From Psychromonas ossibalaenae ATCC BAA-1528 (GTDB taxonomy: Bacteria > Pseudomonadota > Gammaproteobacteria > Enterobacterales > Psychromonadaceae): a stretch of DNA of 64,000 nt. Position 1 is the first letter of the stretch. Each line of letters starts with the position of its first letter. The translations under genes were made by a program, and so were the position numbers. Of this stretch, positions 35,334 through 46,267 are shown piece after piece. The notes beneath the pieces are model-generated. The model had not been told where the DNA came from. It did no database searches and worked only from the letters and a program-made list of their open reading frames with translations. Where the stretch lies: positions 49,639-113,638 of the forward strand of contig NZ_KB906978.1 in the NCBI RefSeq assembly GCF_000381745.1. Reading direction: 5' to 3'.

Positions 35334-35371
35334 AGGGAGCCGACGACTCAAGGCTCCCTTTATTAACTTTA
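35334..35371 (+). terminator. Terminator of scrK
   Basis: AGGGAGCC pairs with GGCTCCCT over a 10-nt loop, followed by a T-rich TTATTAACTTTATT. Confidence 0.8.
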
Positions 35372-35708
35372 TTCACTTCCTCTAACCCGCTTCTGCTCTA
35401 TTTTTTATCTATACCACTATTTTAAAAAACTCTCCTGCCGAATAATAAGTGAAAATCCTCTGCGAATATTCCCGCACTACCCCGTCAGATTTATTATTCA
35501 GCAGATATTAGCGACAGCTTCCGTTTTTAACAGAGAATTACAGGCAGGAAAAACTGTCCTTTAATAAAACAAAACATAACAGTTTTAATAAGAGAGAAGC
35601 AGAAACAGGAAAAATACAGCGGTATTTTACAAAGGTAAAACCAAAGGCGTAAAGAAGAACACTGCAGTATTTTACAGAGACTGCATTAGGGGGGAAAAGA
35701 AGGAGACT
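35372..35708. other. 337-bp AT-rich gap with no gene seen
   Basis: This region lies between the scrK and DUF4328-gene terminators, downstream of both convergent genes. It is A-rich without reading frames of interest. It may be a scar of the rearrangement that placed a second scrA copy beyond it. Confidence 0.4.
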
Positions 35709-35735
35709 CAAGAAAAGAGACGGCCGCAGCCGTCC
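35709..35735 (-). terminator. Terminator of the DUF4328 gene
   Basis: On the minus strand GACGGC-TGCG-GCCGTC is followed by TCTTTTCTT, about 12 bp past the stop. Confidence 0.75.
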
Positions 35736-35746
35736 AAATAAACAGC

Positions 35747-36403
35747 TTACTTACAGCGGTTCTGCATAGACTCAATGCTGTTTATCATCAGCAGCGTCAC
35801 TATCGCCAGAGGAATATCCAGCACATTTGAAACTTGCGACAGCATATTTAAATTAATTAATTCAGACAGGGTCTGTGTTTCTGCTGATAACCTGAAGATA
35901 AACTGGCCTAGCATATTCGATGTCAGCCACAGAGCCCACCATACAGGCAGTACAGCACTTACTTTTCTGGAAGTGTCATCCTGATAATCTGCACTGGCCA
36001 GCCAGATCTCTTTCATTGCCTGGTAGGGTTTCCATAAATTAAACACAGGAATAAAATAATAAGCAATGGACCAGGCAGGCGTATAAGTCATATTCAAAGC
36101 GCCAAGCTGGCGGACAGTATAATTTGCTCTATATATCCACGGCACAATTAACAGTGCAGAGCTAATAAAGGCAACAAGAGAAAAGATACCTATGCCCTGC
36201 AGTAGTTCAATGACAGTTTCACCAGCAGCAAAAGCCTGCTCCAGAGAAGTATAAATACCGTCCTGAAAAGCTGATAATAACTGGTACTCTAATACACCGA
36301 ATATAACCGCTAAAACGGCAGTCACTATCTGTACACAAAGTACATATGTGATCCAGCGGGTCAATTTTTGTGAATTTTTAAATCCATTTTTTACATTTAA
36401 CAA
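35747..36403 (-). CDS. DUF4328 family membrane protein
   Basis: A 218-residue membrane protein with about five hydrophobic segments. Its core matches DUF4328: LLIVPWIYRANYTVRQLGA, then MTYTPAWSIAYYFIPVFNLW, KPYQAMKEIWLAS and a later WWALWLTSNMLGQ helix. The W-Y-R-A-N and PVFNLWKPYQAM stretches are the recognisable hallmarks. No function is assigned to the family. It lies downstream of the second scrA on the same strand with a 51-bp gap, so it may be co-transcribed, but nothing links it to sucrose use. Confidence 0.82.
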   Translation of the reverse strand: MLNVKNGFKNSQKLTRWITYVLCVQIVTAVLAVIFGVLEYQLLSAFQDGIYTSLEQAFAAGETVIELLQGIGIFSLVAFISSALLIVPWIYRANYTVRQLGALNMTYTPAWSIAYYFIPVFNLWKPYQAMKEIWLASADYQDDTSRKVSAVLPVWWALWLTSNMLGQFIFRLSAETQTLSELINLNMLSQVSNVLDIPLAIVTLLMINSIESMQNRCK

Positions 36404-36454
36404 TTCCTATTCTCCTTAGCAGCACCTTGTGCTTCTGCTTAACATTTTTATTGT

Positions 36455-37882
36455 TTATTTACTTTGTTTCGCTTCGGCACGTGCACCTAACAGCAGCGTT
36501 AAGGCAAATGCGGCAGTAAACGAAATCAGCATCCCGAAGATATAAGGCATTACATCTTCAGGGCGAATTGAAATAATACCCGGCAGCCCGGCAGCACCTA
36601 ATGCTCCAGCTTTTACGTTAAACAGGGTGATAAAGGCGCTTGAGCATGCTGCTGCGATAACGGCGGCAATAAACGGGTAACGTAGTTTTAAGTTAACACC
36701 AAACATGGCCGGCTCAGTGATCCCCAGCAGCGCTGTCACACCCGAGGGAATAGCAATACCTTTGGTTTTGGCATCTTTGCAGCTGAATCCGACCGCTAAT
36801 GCCGCACCGCCCTGAGCAATATTAGACATAGCCGCAATAGGGAAAATAAATGTACCACCGGTCAGAGCAATATCCGCCAGCAGCTGTATTTCAATGGCGA
36901 TAAAGCTATGGTGCATACCGGTAATTACAAAAGGTGCATAGATAAAACCAAACAGTGCGCCGCCGATAAAACCTGCAGAATCGTATAACCAGTTTAAACC
37001 GTCACCTAATAAGAAGCCGATATCACGGGTGAACGGACCGACTATGGTAAAGGTAATCACACCGGTAATAAAAATAGCCAGCAGCGGGGTCAGCAGATTG
37101 TCTAATACGGAAGGAATAAATTGACGCAGGCCGTTTTCAATTTTAGCTAAAATAAAGGCAGCCACTAATACCGGTAGAACGGAGCCCTGATAACCCACTT
37201 TTTGAATTTCAAAACCCAGGATATTCCACACAGGAATCGATCCGGAAACACTGGCGCCGCCGAATCCCCAGCCGTTAAGCAGATCCGGATGTACCATCAG
37301 CATACCTAATGCAGCCCCCAGGAACGGATTACCGCCGAATTTTTTACTGGCTGAAAATGCCAATAAGATAGGCAGGTAAACAAAAGGTGCATTAGCAAAA
37401 GTGTTAATCATAGCGGCTAGATCGGCGAGCCCTGGGTTGGCATCAACCAGAGATTTGCCGTCAATAAATAACCCCGGTGCAGCTAATACATTAAAAATCC
37501 CCATTAACAGACCGCCGGCAACAATCGCTGGAATAATAGGTACAAAGATATCTGACAGACCTTTAACTGCCTGCTGCACAATATTTTGTTTTTCAGTTCC
37601 GGCAGAAGCCACGTCTTTAGTGCTCATCTCTTCCAGGCCGGTTAGTTTGGCCATCTGCGCATAAACCTGGTTAACAATACCGGAGCCGAAAATAATCTGG
37701 TATTGACCGGCGACTTTAAACTGACCTTTAACACCTTCAAGATCTTCTATGGCTTTTTCGTCAATCAGTGATTCATCCAGCACAGCAAGACGTAAGCGGG
37801 TCGCACAATGAGCCAGGGCTTTAATATTAGTTTTACCACCAAGCATATCGATCAACTGACTGGCGACTTTGGTATAATTCAT
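36455..37882 (-). CDS. scrA: PTS sucrose-specific EIIBC, copy 2
   Basis: A 475-residue EIIBC, nearly identical along its length to the copy at 32868. EIIB differs at only a handful of positions (for example P4T, N18T), and the phosphocysteine C26 is kept. EIIC changes are mostly conservative (AVT to ALT, FTSK to FSCK). The extreme C-terminus diverges (ARAEAKQSK here, a longer KEKQVKEMQQASA tail in copy 1). ATG 37882 is chosen over the GTG one codon upstream, with GGAG spacing. It lies downstream of scrY on the same strand, but the scrY terminator separates them. No ScrR operator precedes it directly, so transcription would be by read-through or an unseen promoter. Confidence 0.93.
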   Translation of the reverse strand: MNYTKVASQLIDMLGGKTNIKALAHCATRLRLAVLDESLIDEKAIEDLEGVKGQFKVAGQYQIIFGSGIVNQVYAQMAKLTGLEEMSTKDVASAGTEKQNIVQQAVKGLSDIFVPIIPAIVAGGLLMGIFNVLAAPGLFIDGKSLVDANPGLADLAAMINTFANAPFVYLPILLAFSASKKFGGNPFLGAALGMLMVHPDLLNGWGFGGASVSGSIPVWNILGFEIQKVGYQGSVLPVLVAAFILAKIENGLRQFIPSVLDNLLTPLLAIFITGVITFTIVGPFTRDIGFLLGDGLNWLYDSAGFIGGALFGFIYAPFVITGMHHSFIAIEIQLLADIALTGGTFIFPIAAMSNIAQGGAALAVGFSCKDAKTKGIAIPSGVTALLGITEPAMFGVNLKLRYPFIAAVIAAACSSAFITLFNVKAGALGAAGLPGIISIRPEDVMPYIFGMLISFTAAFALTLLLGARAEAKQSK

Positions 37883-37965
37883 CACTTTCTCCGAATAAAC
37901 AGGCCGGCTTCGTTAATCAGCAATATGTCAGACAGCAAGCAGTACATTTAACTTTAATACAAAAA

Positions 37966-37998
37966 ATAAAAACAAAAAGCGGCGGCTCAGGGCCGCCG
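37966..37998 (-). terminator. Terminator between scrY and scrA copy 2
   Basis: On the minus strand GGCGGC-CCTGA-GCCGCC is followed by GCTTTTTGTTTTT. Another hairpin, ACTGCGCC-TTATCC-GGCGCAGT, lies just beyond the scrY stop (38037-38059). Confidence 0.75.
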
Positions 37999-38070
37999 TA
38001 AAAGAATACAACCAACTAACTTTATCAAACTAGGATTACTGCGCCGGATAAGGCGCAGTACTGCGCTTAA

Positions 38071-39483
<1,413 letters not shown>

Positions 39484-39496
39484 TCAAAGCACGTTT

Positions 39497-39600
39497 TTGG
39501 GAACGTTTGCAAAAAGGAGTTTTAAATAATTAAGCCGTTTCATCAAGCGCATTATGAGTTAAATGTGATTAAGATCTTTGTTTTGTACAACAAATGACCT
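39497..39600 (-). promoter_or_regulatory. scrY promoter: CRP-like site, -35/-10 and ScrR operator
   Basis: On the minus strand: CRP-like block AAATGTGATTAAGATC (at 39561-39576, read on plus), -35 TTGATG (39546-39541), 16 bp, -10 TAAAAC (39524-39519), then the operator, which reads TTGGGAACGTTTGCAA on the plus strand (39497-39512). It is aligned base for base with much of the scrA promoter. Confidence 0.65.
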
Positions 39601-39647
39601 GCAAATACGATCTTTTGACTATTAAATGTTTTGCTTTACTTGGGGTA

Positions 39648-39663
39648 ATGAGAGCGTTCCCAA
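39648..39663. promoter_or_regulatory. Weak ScrR-like site
   Basis: ATGAGAGCGTTCCCAA keeps the GCGTTCCCAA half of the ScrR site and matches the scrA operator at 12 of 16 positions. It could be an auxiliary operator for looping at scrY, or act on the divergent thioesterase gene. Confidence 0.35.
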
Positions 39664-39857
39664 TGGAAAAGTGAAATGAATATAAAAGGCCATCGGTCTT
39701 AGAGGGGAGCTATCTGCATCAAAAGTTTTGTATAAAGATTGTTACAACCTTGTTAGAATTTAACTGGAAAAATGGAGCATCATAGATCTTCCGCCTTTAA
39801 TCAGAACTTAAGACAGAAGCTTGAATCACTTAGGTAACAGCCGAGGAATTACAGATA

Positions 39858-40334
39858 ATGGATAAACCACAAAGAGAAATCACATTACGATTTTTAGCAG
39901 AGCCTCTAGACGTAAACTTTGGCGGGAAAGTGCATGGAGGTGCAGTGATGAAATGGATCGATTTAGCGGCTTACGCCTGCGCAGCCGGCTGGAGCGGACG
40001 TTATTGTGTTACGGCATATGCAGGTGGTATCCGGTTTGTATCACCGATTCATGTCGGCAGCTTAGTTGAAGTAAAAGCTAAGGTCATTTATACCGGAAAA
40101 TCATCAATGCATATTGCACTGGAAGTTAATGCCTGTGACCCTAAATCGTTAAACCGACGCTTAACAACACACTGTATTGTGGTGATGGTCGCTGTCGATG
40201 AACACGGTCAGGCAGTGCGTATTCCAGAATGGATCCCGGAAAATGAAGAAGACTCAAGAGAGCATCAGACAGCCCAAAAACTGATGGAAATGCGTAAAAA
40301 AATCGGTGAAGAGATGCAGATATTTGTCGAATGA
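39858..40334 (+). CDS. Acyl-CoA thioesterase (hotdog fold)
   Basis: A 158-residue cytoplasmic enzyme of the YciA/BFIT-type acyl-CoA thioesterases, hydrolysing acyl-CoA to free acid and CoA. The hotdog helix is VNFGGKVHGGAVMKWIDLAA with the conserved N/G/D positions. TAYAGGIRFVSPIHVGSLVEVKAKV is the central strand pair, and TTHCIVVMVAVDEHGQA the last strand. The C-terminal 35 residues are charged and helical. It starts 23 bp after a possible Shine-Dalgarno-less region; its promoter lies in the scrY-thioesterase divergent gap. No link to sucrose use is expected. Confidence 0.88.
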   Translation: MDKPQREITLRFLAEPLDVNFGGKVHGGAVMKWIDLAAYACAAGWSGRYCVTAYAGGIRFVSPIHVGSLVEVKAKVIYTGKSSMHIALEVNACDPKSLNRRLTTHCIVVMVAVDEHGQAVRIPEWIPENEEDSREHQTAQKLMEMRKKIGEEMQIFVE

Positions 40335-40394
40335 GACTGAACTGACTGTTTTTCTGTTAAACAACTCTACCTAACAGAACTTATCTGTCCGCAT

Positions 40395-40422
40395 AAAAAA
40401 AGGAACCGAGGTTCCTTTTTTT
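40395..40422. terminator. Bidirectional terminator after the thioesterase gene
   Basis: AAAAAAAGGAACC-GA-GGTTCCTTTTTTT lies between convergent genes. A-run and T-run on both sides make it usable in both directions. Confidence 0.88.
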
Positions 40423-40493
40423 ATACCTATACTGCTTGAAGATTAAGAGCCAGTTCTGGTTATCTTAACCATTGCCGCATTCTTTTATTAGCA

Positions 40494-42233
40494 CTAGCTT
40501 AAATCAATTTTATCTACAGGCTCTGACTCTTTGCCGACTAATACATCCTGCATCAGTGCACTATTACCGTTTAACAAATCATTCAGTGTCCCGTCTTTAC
40601 TGTCAACCATGCCAAGTTCTCGGACCATAGCATCAACCATTGGTGCATTAGCACGGTAGTTAAGCGCCGCAGAGGTGATCTGCTCAGCAAGTCCAGTACC
40701 CGCACCGCCAGATCCAGCTGCACCCGATGACATATTAGCAGCACCGCTGCCGTAACCCTGTAAAATTTTGATACCTTCAATGTTCTCTAAAGGTTTCACT
40801 GAATTAGCTACAATTTCCGGTAATACTTTCAGGATAGCCAGTGCCTTCTGCAGCTCTATCTGCTCGTCACGTAAACTATTTTCTGCTTCATATAAAACTC
40901 GTTTCCCCTCCGCTTCAACAGCTAAAACTTTCTCATCAGCTTCCGCCTGCAGTGTTTTCGCATCAGCAGTCGCTTTAGCTTCAATTAACACCGCAGAAGC
41001 TTTATCTTCAGCAGCCCGTTTATCCGCTTCGGCTTGTACTGTGATACCAACCGCCTGACGCTCAGCGACTTTTTTAGCATCGATGACATCAATCTCTTTG
41101 CTACGATTTGCTTCCGCAATCTCTTTTGCGGTAATAACCGCTTCCTCTTTTTCTACTTTGTTCTTTTCAGCGTCAGCGGCTTTCGCCCGGGCAGCCGACT
41201 CCTCTTCTGATTTTTCAGCAATCGCAATACGTCTGTCCTGCTCTGCAACTTCAATATCTTTCTGCTGCTGAATACGCGCCTGCTCAAGCGTTTTACGTTT
41301 TTCAATTTCTTGAAATTCAACCTGCTTGGCTTTTTCAATTTCAGCTGACTCAACGGCCTGCTGCTTGGTAATTTCCGCCTCACGCTCTTCTCTTTCACAA
41401 AGCTCACGCTGCTTAACAATCGCAGCCTGCTGATCAACACGTTTAAATTCAAGCGCCTGCTCTTGTATCAGCTGTGCTTCCTGCTGCTCTTTTTTAATGG
41501 TTAATGACTGCTTCTCAGCCTCTAAATTCCGCTGCTCGATTAAAATGCGATTTTCCTGCTCAATATCATTGGTTTCTTTGCGTTTTTTCTCAATGATATT
41601 AGTTAAACGCGCACGACCTTCGGCATCAAATGCATTGCTTTCATTAAAAAACTTCAGCTCGGTCTGATCAAAGCCGGTCAGTGAAACAGACTCTAATTCA
41701 AGACCGTTTTTCTCAAGGTCGTTCATAACACTCTGCTGCACTTTCTGCACAAATTCAGAGCGTTGTTCATGCATCTCAATCATGCTCATTTCCGCAGCCA
41801 CAGCGCGCAGTACATCAACAAATTTAGATTCCATCAGCTTTTTCAGCTCTTCGACACGCATAGTACGCGTACCTAGAGTTTGTGCAGCCATAGAGATGCC
41901 TTCGGAATGCGGTGCAACTCTTAAGTAAAAATCAGCTTTAACATCAACACGCATTCTGTCTTTGGTGATCAGTGCATCTTTCTGGGTTTTTTCAACTTCG
42001 ATGCGCAGGGTGTTCATATTTACCGGGATAGTTTCATGAAGAACAGGTAATACAACGGCACCACCATCTTTCACAACTTTCTCCCCGCCCATGCCGGTTC
42101 GCACAAAGGCAATCTCTTTGGTTGCCCGCACATAAAGCTTGGCAAACACTATACCGATAGTAATTAAAGCAACCAGACCAATACCAGTCATGGTCAAGAT
42201 AAACAACATGTTTTCCCCGAAAAGAGCTTCCAT
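40494..42233 (-). CDS. yqiK: Flotillin-like inner-membrane protein YqiK
   Basis: A 579-residue membrane-associated SPFH protein. One N-terminal TM (about residues 8-31) precedes the SPFH/band 7 domain (EIAFVRTGMGGEKVVKDGGA... VDVKADFYLRVAP). A very long charged coiled coil of the flotillin domain runs from about 200 to 450, rich in KK/EE/AE repeats. A Gly/Ala-rich C-terminus follows (GAANMSSGAAGSGGAG). Flotillins form large oligomeric scaffolds on membranes. It is co-directional with yqiJ, separated by 33 bp. E. coli YqiK (553 residues) has the same neighbour. Confidence 0.9.
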   Translation of the reverse strand: MEALFGENMLFILTMTGIGLVALITIGIVFAKLYVRATKEIAFVRTGMGGEKVVKDGGAVVLPVLHETIPVNMNTLRIEVEKTQKDALITKDRMRVDVKADFYLRVAPHSEGISMAAQTLGTRTMRVEELKKLMESKFVDVLRAVAAEMSMIEMHEQRSEFVQKVQQSVMNDLEKNGLELESVSLTGFDQTELKFFNESNAFDAEGRARLTNIIEKKRKETNDIEQENRILIEQRNLEAEKQSLTIKKEQQEAQLIQEQALEFKRVDQQAAIVKQRELCEREEREAEITKQQAVESAEIEKAKQVEFQEIEKRKTLEQARIQQQKDIEVAEQDRRIAIAEKSEEESAARAKAADAEKNKVEKEEAVITAKEIAEANRSKEIDVIDAKKVAERQAVGITVQAEADKRAAEDKASAVLIEAKATADAKTLQAEADEKVLAVEAEGKRVLYEAENSLRDEQIELQKALAILKVLPEIVANSVKPLENIEGIKILQGYGSGAANMSSGAAGSGGAGTGLAEQITSAALNYRANAPMVDAMVRELGMVDSKDGTLNDLLNGNSALMQDVLVGKESEPVDKIDLS

Positions 42234-42266
42234 TTAAAATCCTTATTTTAGTTATGTGTAATGTAG

Positions 42267-42890
42267 TTATTGTGTAAATTCGACGGCAGTCCAGCTGCTT
42301 TTTAGTTTTTCGATTAATACAACCTGAGTGCCCTGTTCAAAAACTAGAGACTCTTGTTCCGGCTCAACCATTACATAATGCTTCTGGTTAAATTCATCAT
42401 GTAAAACCGCTTCAGCGGCATTACCTTTAGAGGCCCTGCCGATAGTAATAGTGGCTAATTTTCCGGAAAAAGAGGTATTCGATAATGCGGAACTTTCATT
42501 TTTGGGAATTATTCTAGCAATCTGTCTACCCAGTAAGCGGCTGATAAAAACAGCAGCCAGCAGTGCAAACGGCAGAGAGAGAAAAAGCGGTAGATTAATA
42601 ATAAAATTGAGCGTCAGTCCGGCAATACCAAAGCCGCTTAAAAACAGCAGCAGCCATACTAGAAACGGCAGCTGTTTAAGATATAACCAGCCTAAAACGG
42701 CGGTTAAACCGCCAGCCGGCAAATTCGGGTCTGCGTTAATATCAAGATCCATTGGCAGCAGGTCATCCAGTAAACTGCCCAGGCTCAATCCAATAATTAA
42801 ACCCGCTCCTTCAATAAATGCTAATCCAAGCACAATAGCTAATGCTGACGAATAGGGAAGATTAAAATCGGCAAGAAAAAATGCTAACAC
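42267..42890 (-). CDS. yqiJ: YqiJ-family membrane protein with OB-fold domain
   Basis: The start is set at GTG 42890 because AAGGA stands 7 nt upstream, and YqiJ homologs begin close to the 'FLADFNLPYS' region. The frame extends to 42974 but the extra N-terminus is not needed. The product, about 207 residues, has hydrophobic helices (SSALAIVLGLAFIEGAGLIIG, PFLVWLLLFLSGFGIAG, PLFLSLPFALLAAVFISRLL). A C-terminal OB-fold-like domain follows (GKLATITIGRASKGNAAEAV, QGTQVVLIEKLKSSWTAVEF), as in NfeD-type partners of flotillins. It is transcribed before yqiK in one operon. The pair resembles the slipin-NfeD pair at 56.6-58.8 kb in layout. Confidence 0.82.
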   Translation of the reverse strand: MLAFFLADFNLPYSSALAIVLGLAFIEGAGLIIGLSLGSLLDDLLPMDLDINADPNLPAGGLTAVLGWLYLKQLPFLVWLLLFLSGFGIAGLTLNFIINLPLFLSLPFALLAAVFISRLLGRQIARIIPKNESSALSNTSFSGKLATITIGRASKGNAAEAVLHDEFNQKHYVMVEPEQESLVFEQGTQVVLIEKLKSSWTAVEFTQ

Positions 42891-43177
42891 ACTAAATTCC
42901 TTATAAAAATAACTGCCGGTTAAGATAAAATGCAGCACCAGCAAAGAAACAAAAACAAAGCAAAACAATAGCAAAATTAACTCATGAAATCACTATCCGT
43001 CTCACAATCCAGGAAAATGAACACCTGCTTTGAATCCTGATTTGTATTTTTGTTTAAAAAGCATGGATTGATAAATTAATAAAGTAGTTAAAGTTTAGTA
43101 AAAGGCATTACAAAAAACAGCACTCCTGTGCGGGACAAGCGTGCTGTTATTCACTAATGATCAGCTTTCAGTCTGAT

Positions 43178-46100
43178 CTATGCGATCTCCTTATATTCAG
43201 CTTTATAGAAAATCGCATATAAAACAGGAATAATTATCAGGGTAAGAATCGTTGCGAAACCAAGCCCGGCCATAATAGTGATCGCCATATTGACAAAGAA
43301 CACATCAACTAACAACGGTATTAACCCTAATATTGTGGTGGATGCCGCCATTAATACCGGACGCATTCTGGCAACCGATGACTCGATAATCGCCAGAAAC
43401 AGCTCTTTGCCCTGCTCTTTCTGCAGATCTATCTCTTCGATCAGAACAATGGCATTTTTAATCAGTAAACCAACCAGGCTCAGTGCACCTAATAACGCCA
43501 TAAAATCAAAGGCGCCGCCGGTCATCAGCAGACCGGCAGTAATACCAATAACCGCCATAGGTACAACCATCCAGATAATCAACGGCTGACGTATTCGCCC
43601 AAATAGTAAAAGAGTGGTAATTATCATCATCAGAAAAGCGCCGGGCAGTGCTGCAAACAGAGGCTCTGAAGCATTAACACCATCTTCGTACTCTCCTCCC
43701 CATTCAAGCATATAACCCGACGGCAGCTGTATTGCTTCAATCTGCGGTCGTAACCGGTTAAATAGAGGAGAGGCTAACTCCTGCTTAGGGTTACATGAGG
43801 CAATAATAGTATGTGCACGGTTACGATTGCGTATTATATTATTTTCCCATACGGTTTCAAAATGACTAACCACCTGCCCCATTGGAATTGAACGGTTAAG
43901 CACCTGACTGAACACTTGAATATCACTTAATTTAGCGACATCTTCGCGCTCATCAAGCGGTGCACGCAGCACAATATCTAACAAACGATTACCGTCTCTA
44001 AAGGTACCGACACTGCTGCCGACAGAAGACCGCTGCAGTGCATCGGTGATATCATTACGACTGATACCCAGCTGGCGGGCAACCTGCTCATTAAAGACAG
44101 GGCGAATAACTTTAACCGGCTGACGCCAGTCATCGCGAATATCTCGTGCATCACTGTCTTTAAACATGATTCCCTGAGCCTGCTCGGAAAGCTCACGCAG
44201 TATTTTCTTATCCGGTCCTGAGAAACGAACTTCTATTTTGGCATCTCGTCCCGGCCCGATGCGCAGATTTTTAACCTTAGGTTCGGTATCGGGTAACTCA
44301 ATACGCATAAATTCGCTGACTTTTTCCTGCAGAGCAGCAATCTGCTCTCTATTCTCAGTTTTCACGATAATCTGCGCATAGGAGGTGGTCGTAGACTCAG
44401 GACTGTAAACCAACGTAAAGCGTGTTGCCCCACCGCCGACAACCGTAGTAGTTGAAACAACACCCGCCTGCGCTGATAAAAACTGCTCAACTTTAAGAGC
44501 ATCATCCCGGGTATCGCGAATATCCGTACCTTCCACTTCCCATACGTCAACGAAAAACATCGGTGTATTAGAATCGGGGAAAAAGCCCTGCTTGATATAA
44601 CCAAAACCAATCAAGGAAGATACAAACAGAGTGACAACCAGCGTCACTGTTATCCAACGAAAACGCAGTGCTGTTAACAATAGTTTTTTATAAGCCTGAA
44701 ACAGCATACCGGCATAGGGATCTTTAGGCGCTTCTCCCTGCGATTTTTTATCAACTTTAATAAACATGGCACACAGCAGAGGTGTTGTAGTAATGGCAGT
44801 AAACCAGGAGAGACTAAGGGATATCAGGATGACCCAGAACAAACTGCCGGCAAACTCTCCGACAGAGCTGATTGAAAAACCAATACCGGAAAAAGCCAGA
44901 ATACCGATAATGGTCCCGCCCAGCAGCGGCCAGATGGTCTGGTCAACGGTTTCCCCGGCAGCTGCCGAAGCATCCATGCCGCCTTTAATACGTACCAGCA
45001 TCCCCTCTGCAACAACAATCGCATTATCCACCAGCATGCCTAAAGCAATAATTAATGCGCCAAGAGAGATACGCTGCAGCTCCATACCAGCCATCTGCAT
45101 TATCCAGATAGTACCAGCTACGGTTATTAACAGTACTGCACCAATAATTAAACCGACACGAATTCCCATGAAAAACAACAGTACGACCACCACTATCAGC
45201 AGCGCCTGAACAACACTGATAATAAAACCTTTCACTGAGTTATCAACTTCACTGGGCTGATCGTAAACGGCCTCAATCTGCATCCCCACCGGGGTTATCG
45301 GCAGTAATTCTGCAAATCGTTCCGTTAAACGCTCTCCTACCGCAACCACGTTTACACCTGACTGCATTGAAATCCCCAGGGCAAGAGCCGGTTTACCGTT
45401 GCGATAATAAAGCATATTCGGCTCATCAATATAGCGGCGTTCGATCGTGGCAATATCTTTCAAGCGGATCAGCTGCTTACCTCCGCTGGCAATCAGTACT
45501 TCACCGATTGCGGCGACTGATTTCAACTCTCCAGTCGGATGAATACGAATATAGTCACTTTCTACCCGAATTTTACCTGCCGGGCTGGCAATATTCTGCG
45601 ACTGCAGCACAGCGGCTATCTGCTCCGGGTTAATACCCAGCTCAGCTAATTTACGCCGGGAAAGAAAGATATTGACCTGCTCTTTCTGCTCCCCGCTGAT
45701 AACTATTTTTCGTACCCCATCAACCAGTACCAGCTGTTTTTTCAATACATCTGCAAAGTCTTTAAGATCCCGGTAACTGTAACCATCTCCTGAAAGGGTA
45801 AGAAATAAACCATAAACATCAGCAAAATCATCATAAATAATGGGTGTCATCGCCCCGGGAGGCAGTTTATTTTCCATATCAGTAATTTTACGACGAACCT
45901 CATCATAAATAGCCGGCATAGAATCTAGCTTATATTTATCCTGGAATTCTATAGTTACTTCAGAATAACCCGGACGATTAACCGTCATTTTTAATTCTTT
46001 TAACTGCTCCATCTGCTGCAGAGCATCTTCCACATGAAAGGTAACTTCAGATTCCACCTCTTCAGCCGTTGCCCCGGGATAAAGCGTGATAACTTTTGCT

Positions 46101-46231
46101 TCCTTAATGGTAAAAGCGGGATCTTCCAGCTTACCAATTTTATCATAGGCGCTAAATCCGCCTCCCAGCAGGATGATAACCACCAGCCAGGTAACAACTT
46201 TGTTCGCTATTGAGTATTGTGCAATATTCAT
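43178..46231 (-). CDS. RND-family efflux permease
   Basis: A 1017-residue inner-membrane exporter of the AcrB/HAE1-type RND superfamily. It shows the two-half layout: one TM at the N-terminus, a large periplasmic porter domain (residues about 35-330), TM2-TM6, and the same in the second half. The proton-relay TM4 reads LGMLVDNAIVVAEGM, with one Asp where AcrB has two. TM signatures GALIIALGMLVDNAIVV and ALSLVGLLIKNAIVLIEE are typical. Drug, dye or fatty-acid export is usual for this family; the substrate is not identified. The adaptor gene lies upstream at 46268-47362, and the permease start is 36 bp after its stop, so they form an operon. No outer-membrane channel gene is linked. Confidence 0.9.
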   Translation of the reverse strand: MNIAQYSIANKVVTWLVVIILLGGGFSAYDKIGKLEDPAFTIKEAKVITLYPGATAEEVESEVTFHVEDALQQMEQLKELKMTVNRPGYSEVTIEFQDKYKLDSMPAIYDEVRRKITDMENKLPPGAMTPIIYDDFADVYGLFLTLSGDGYSYRDLKDFADVLKKQLVLVDGVRKIVISGEQKEQVNIFLSRRKLAELGINPEQIAAVLQSQNIASPAGKIRVESDYIRIHPTGELKSVAAIGEVLIASGGKQLIRLKDIATIERRYIDEPNMLYYRNGKPALALGISMQSGVNVVAVGERLTERFAELLPITPVGMQIEAVYDQPSEVDNSVKGFIISVVQALLIVVVVLLFFMGIRVGLIIGAVLLITVAGTIWIMQMAGMELQRISLGALIIALGMLVDNAIVVAEGMLVRIKGGMDASAAAGETVDQTIWPLLGGTIIGILAFSGIGFSISSVGEFAGSLFWVILISLSLSWFTAITTTPLLCAMFIKVDKKSQGEAPKDPYAGMLFQAYKKLLLTALRFRWITVTLVVTLFVSSLIGFGYIKQGFFPDSNTPMFFVDVWEVEGTDIRDTRDDALKVEQFLSAQAGVVSTTTVVGGGATRFTLVYSPESTTTSYAQIIVKTENREQIAALQEKVSEFMRIELPDTEPKVKNLRIGPGRDAKIEVRFSGPDKKILRELSEQAQGIMFKDSDARDIRDDWRQPVKVIRPVFNEQVARQLGISRNDITDALQRSSVGSSVGTFRDGNRLLDIVLRAPLDEREDVAKLSDIQVFSQVLNRSIPMGQVVSHFETVWENNIIRNRNRAHTIIASCNPKQELASPLFNRLRPQIEAIQLPSGYMLEWGGEYEDGVNASEPLFAALPGAFLMMIITTLLLFGRIRQPLIIWMVVPMAVIGITAGLLMTGGAFDFMALLGALSLVGLLIKNAIVLIEEIDLQKEQGKELFLAIIESSVARMRPVLMAASTTILGLIPLLVDVFFVNMAITIMAGLGFATILTLIIIPVLYAIFYKAEYKEIA

Positions 46232-46267
46232 TAAATCGGCCTCCGTGAGTAAATGCCGTCAATTCAG

